From assembly GCA_020057985.1 (NCBI GenBank), contig JAGVEU010000536.1, positions 1 through 8,458 on the forward strand: a DNA stretch of 8,458 nucleotides. The letters run 5' to 3'. The notes beneath the pieces were generated by a model. The model did no database searches, was not told where the DNA came from, and saw nothing but the letters and a program-made list of their open reading frames with translations. Numbering within the stretch: the stretch's first letter is position 1; every line of letters starts with the position of its first letter. Made by a program: the position numbers and the translations under genes. Positions 6,694 to 8,458 of this stretch are shown here, one piece after another. The DNA is from Calditrichota bacterium (GTDB lineage Bacteria > Electryoneota > RPQS01).

Positions 6694-6709
6694 TGGCACG
6701 AGCCTTGCA
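6694..6709 (+). promoter_or_regulatory. Consensus sigma-54 (-24/-12) promoter of the second response regulator
   Basis: TGGCACG-AGCC-TTGCA fits the consensus TGGCACG-N4-TTGCW at every defined position. GG (6695-6696) and GC (6707-6708) are exactly 10 bases apart. The predicted transcription start is about 6720, giving a leader of some 39 bases before the ATG at 6759. The regulator behind it is itself a sigma-54 activator, so autoregulation or control by PilR is plausible. Confidence 0.9.
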
Positions 6710-6758
6710 AAAAGTTGCACTGACAAGAACTCCGTACTGGCATTTGAACTGCGCAAAC

Positions 6759-8132
6759 ATGGTCAAAGAAAGAATACTCGTCGTCGAAGATGAAGTGGAC
6801 TACCGTGAGTACCTCAAGCGCTACCTTGAGGATCGGGGTTTCTCCGTGACGACAGCGGGAGACGGTGACACAGCAGTGGATGCATTCACTGAGGAGGAGT
6901 TTGATCTCGTGCTGCTCGATCTGCGTCTGCCCGGAAAAGACGGCGTTGAAATTCTGAAACAGTTCAAGTCACTGAACGCGGAAACGCAAGTAGTGATGAT
7001 GACCGCTTACGGTCATGTGCAGAACGCGGTAGAGGCAATTAAGTCGGGCGCATTCGACTATGTCACAAAAGAAGAGATGATCGGCGACTCGTTGAACCTC
7101 ACACTCACAAAGGCACTCGAGCAAAGTCGCTTGCGAAGCGAGAACATTCGATTGAGGAAGGAAATCGCAGAGAAGTATTCCTTCGGCAATATCGTCGGTA
7201 AGTCGGCGGCGATGCGTGAGATTTTTCAGAAAGTTGTCAGAATTGCGCCTTTCAACAGCACGGTACTGATCAGCGGCGAATCAGGAACCGGCAAGGAAAT
7301 GGTTGCCCGCCTAATTCACCTTCATAGTCAAGCGCGAAACCAGCCTTTTGTTACAATTAACTGCGCGGCAATTCCGGAAACACTCCTTGAATCTGAACTC
7401 TTTGGCTACGTGAAGGGAGCGTTTACCGGGGCAACACGTACAAAGAAGGGTCTGTTTGAAGAGGCAAACGGTGGCACTCTCCTCTTGGACGAAATCGGAG
7501 AATTGCCTCTTTCTCTACAGGTGAAACTACTTCGAGTGCTGCAGGAAAGCAAAATTCGACGACTTGGAGACAACGCTGAAATCGAGATCGAGGTTAGAAT
7601 CCTCGCCGCTACGTCACGCAATTTGGTAAAGGACGTGCGCGACGGAGCATTTCGGGAAGATCTCTTCTATCGCCTGAATATCATCCCAATTTACATGCCG
7701 CCGCTGAGGGAAAGGCCCGAGGATATTCCCCTATTAGTGCACCATTTCTTGAAGCGGTTGCTTCACGGACGTGCGCCGATGGATGTGTCTCATGACGCGA
7801 TGCAAGCTCTGATGCAACATTCCTGGCCGGGAAACGTGCGCGAGCTGCAGAATATCATCGAACGAGCGGTTGTCTTGTCTGAATCAAATACGATCTCTGT
7901 AGACTCGCTGCCGACTGAATTCCTTCGCAACGGGGAGCAGTTTCGGATTTTCATCCCTGAAGAGCAACTGAGCATTAAGCGAACTCTATCCGAGCTTGTG
8001 CCACGTATTGAGCAGGAGCTTATTCTGCGCGCACTAATGAAAACGCAGAACAACCGTACTCATGCTGCGAAGCTGCTGGAAATCTCGCACCGCTCTCTCT
8101 TGTATAAATTGAAAGAATACAACTGCCGATAA
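6759..8132 (+). CDS. Second NtrC-type sigma-54-dependent response regulator
   Basis: The 457-residue product has the same architecture as PilR. The receiver carries Glu10/Asp11, Asp54, Thr82 and Lys104. The AAA+ domain carries Walker A GESGTGKE (173-180), a canonical GAFTGA loop (220-225), Walker B LLLDEIGE (241-248) and WPGNVRELQN (356-365). A Fis-type helix-turn-helix lies near 428-453 (THAAKLLEISHRSLLYKL). The receiver is odd after Lys104: Glu105 replaces the usual Pro. An in-frame GTG at 6687 would add 24 residues, but that stretch contains a consensus sigma-54 promoter and lies before its transcription start. MVKERILVVEDE from the ATG at 6759 is a normal receiver N-terminus. No clear Shine-Dalgarno sequence precedes this ATG. 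No partner kinase is adjacent within the window. Its targets are unknown; the lipoprotein gene 19 bases downstream may be cotranscribed. Confidence 0.92.
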   Translation: MVKERILVVEDEVDYREYLKRYLEDRGFSVTTAGDGDTAVDAFTEEEFDLVLLDLRLPGKDGVEILKQFKSLNAETQVVMMTAYGHVQNAVEAIKSGAFDYVTKEEMIGDSLNLTLTKALEQSRLRSENIRLRKEIAEKYSFGNIVGKSAAMREIFQKVVRIAPFNSTVLISGESGTGKEMVARLIHLHSQARNQPFVTINCAAIPETLLESELFGYVKGAFTGATRTKKGLFEEANGGTLLLDEIGELPLSLQVKLLRVLQESKIRRLGDNAEIEIEVRILAATSRNLVKDVRDGAFREDLFYRLNIIPIYMPPLRERPEDIPLLVHHFLKRLLHGRAPMDVSHDAMQALMQHSWPGNVRELQNIIERAVVLSESNTISVDSLPTEFLRNGEQFRIFIPEEQLSIKRTLSELVPRIEQELILRALMKTQNNRTHAAKLLEISHRSLLYKLKEYNCR

Positions 8133-8151
8133 AGGTGGAGGTTACTGAGAA

Positions 8152-8458
8152 ATGAATCGTCGTTTGCCAATCAGTGTTTGGATGCTGGCGAGCGCACTGC
8201 TAAGTGTGATTGTGTGGCTGGGATGCGAGCAAAAGGGTGAACTCAGTCCGTCCAGCGCCAACCGGCAGGTGCTCACCTATATTGATACGGTTATCGTAAA
8301 TCCGCCAACGTTGCGGCCGAGTGAAATGGCCACGATTGAGGCCAGAATCCTCAACGAGAGCAATGAGCCGGCGCAGGGTGAAGCTGTTAAATTCACCGTG
8401 AATCGCGGCGCACTCGCGCAAGGACGTCCCGACACCACGATCAATACTGATCAAAGTG
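8152..8458 (+). CDS. Probable lipoprotein with an invasin-like Ig domain (partial, runs off the window)
   Basis: The frame is open from the ATG at 8152 to the end of the window, giving 102 complete codons. GGTGGAGG (8134-8141) is a good ribosome binding site. The N-terminus has two Arg, a hydrophobic stretch and WLGCEQKGE, which looks like a lipoprotein signal with lipidation at Cys25. The Trp at -3 is not typical of a lipobox, so this is likely rather than certain. From about residue 47 the sequence (VNPPTLRPSEMATIEARI, then NEPAQGEAVKFTVNRGAL) has the pattern of a Big_1/invasin-type bacterial Ig-like domain: a PSEMATIEA strand, a short N-E-P turn and a GExVKFTV strand. Such proteins are cell-surface or periplasmic and often carry several copies. 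It may be transcribed with the regulator upstream. A role in adhesion or in the pilus is suggested only by context. Confidence 0.8.
   Translation, partial: MNRRLPISVWMLASALLSVIVWLGCEQKGELSPSSANRQVLTYIDTVIVNPPTLRPSEMATIEARILNESNEPAQGEAVKFTVNRGALAQGRPDTTINTDQS

Noticed and set aside
6687..6758. N-terminal extension of the second regulator from GTG 6687
   Set aside because: It contains the consensus sigma-54 promoter and lies before the predicted transcription start. Receiver homology begins at the ATG at 6759.
6668..6796. Short + strand frame starting at ATG 6668, about 42 codons
   Set aside because: It spans the sigma-54 promoter and overlaps the regulator start in another frame. It has no ribosome binding site and an Arg-rich, low-information end.

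Overview
The window holds a type IV pilus (T4P) locus, all on the + strand, from a diderm bacterium of roughly 50% GC. The run pilT-pilC-pilS-pilR-pilA has the layout familiar from Myxococcus and Geobacter. The divergent protein sequences and the two sigma-54 response regulators also fit a deltaproteobacterial-like or FCB-group candidate phylum. Sequence reading alone cannot settle the lineage. No tRNA, rRNA, CRISPR array or mobile element was seen.

Layout. Bases 1-462 are the 3' end of an unrecognised gene. Bases 492-5760 form a tight probable operon: pilT (retraction ATPase), pilC (inner-membrane platform), pilS (membrane sensor kinase homologue) and pilR (sigma-54 activator). Gaps are 11-29 bases, and pilS and pilR overlap by 4 bases. 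Bases 5761-6018 are a regulatory region with a perfect 18-bp palindrome and a sigma-54 -24/-12 promoter. Next come a GspG/PilA-like pilin gene (6019-6441) and two perfect tandem hairpins (6477-6547). A second sigma-54 promoter (6694-6709) precedes a second NtrC-type response regulator (6759-8132). The window ends inside a probable lipoprotein with an invasin-like Ig fold (8152 to the edge).

Working model (inference). PilS/PilR would sense a membrane or envelope signal and activate the pilin promoter through sigma-54. The second regulator also has its own sigma-54 promoter, so it may be the next tier of a cascade or autoregulated. GCAAG/CTTGC half-sites occur upstream of both promoters, which hints at one shared activator.

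Most notable points: (1) the PilS homologue keeps its phospho-acceptor His motif but has lost the N-box Asn, G1 and most of G2 of its ATP-binding domain; (2) the consensus sigma-54 promoter shows that the second regulator must start at 6759, not at the upstream in-frame GTG; (3) the two sigma-54 control regions share half-sites at similar distances.
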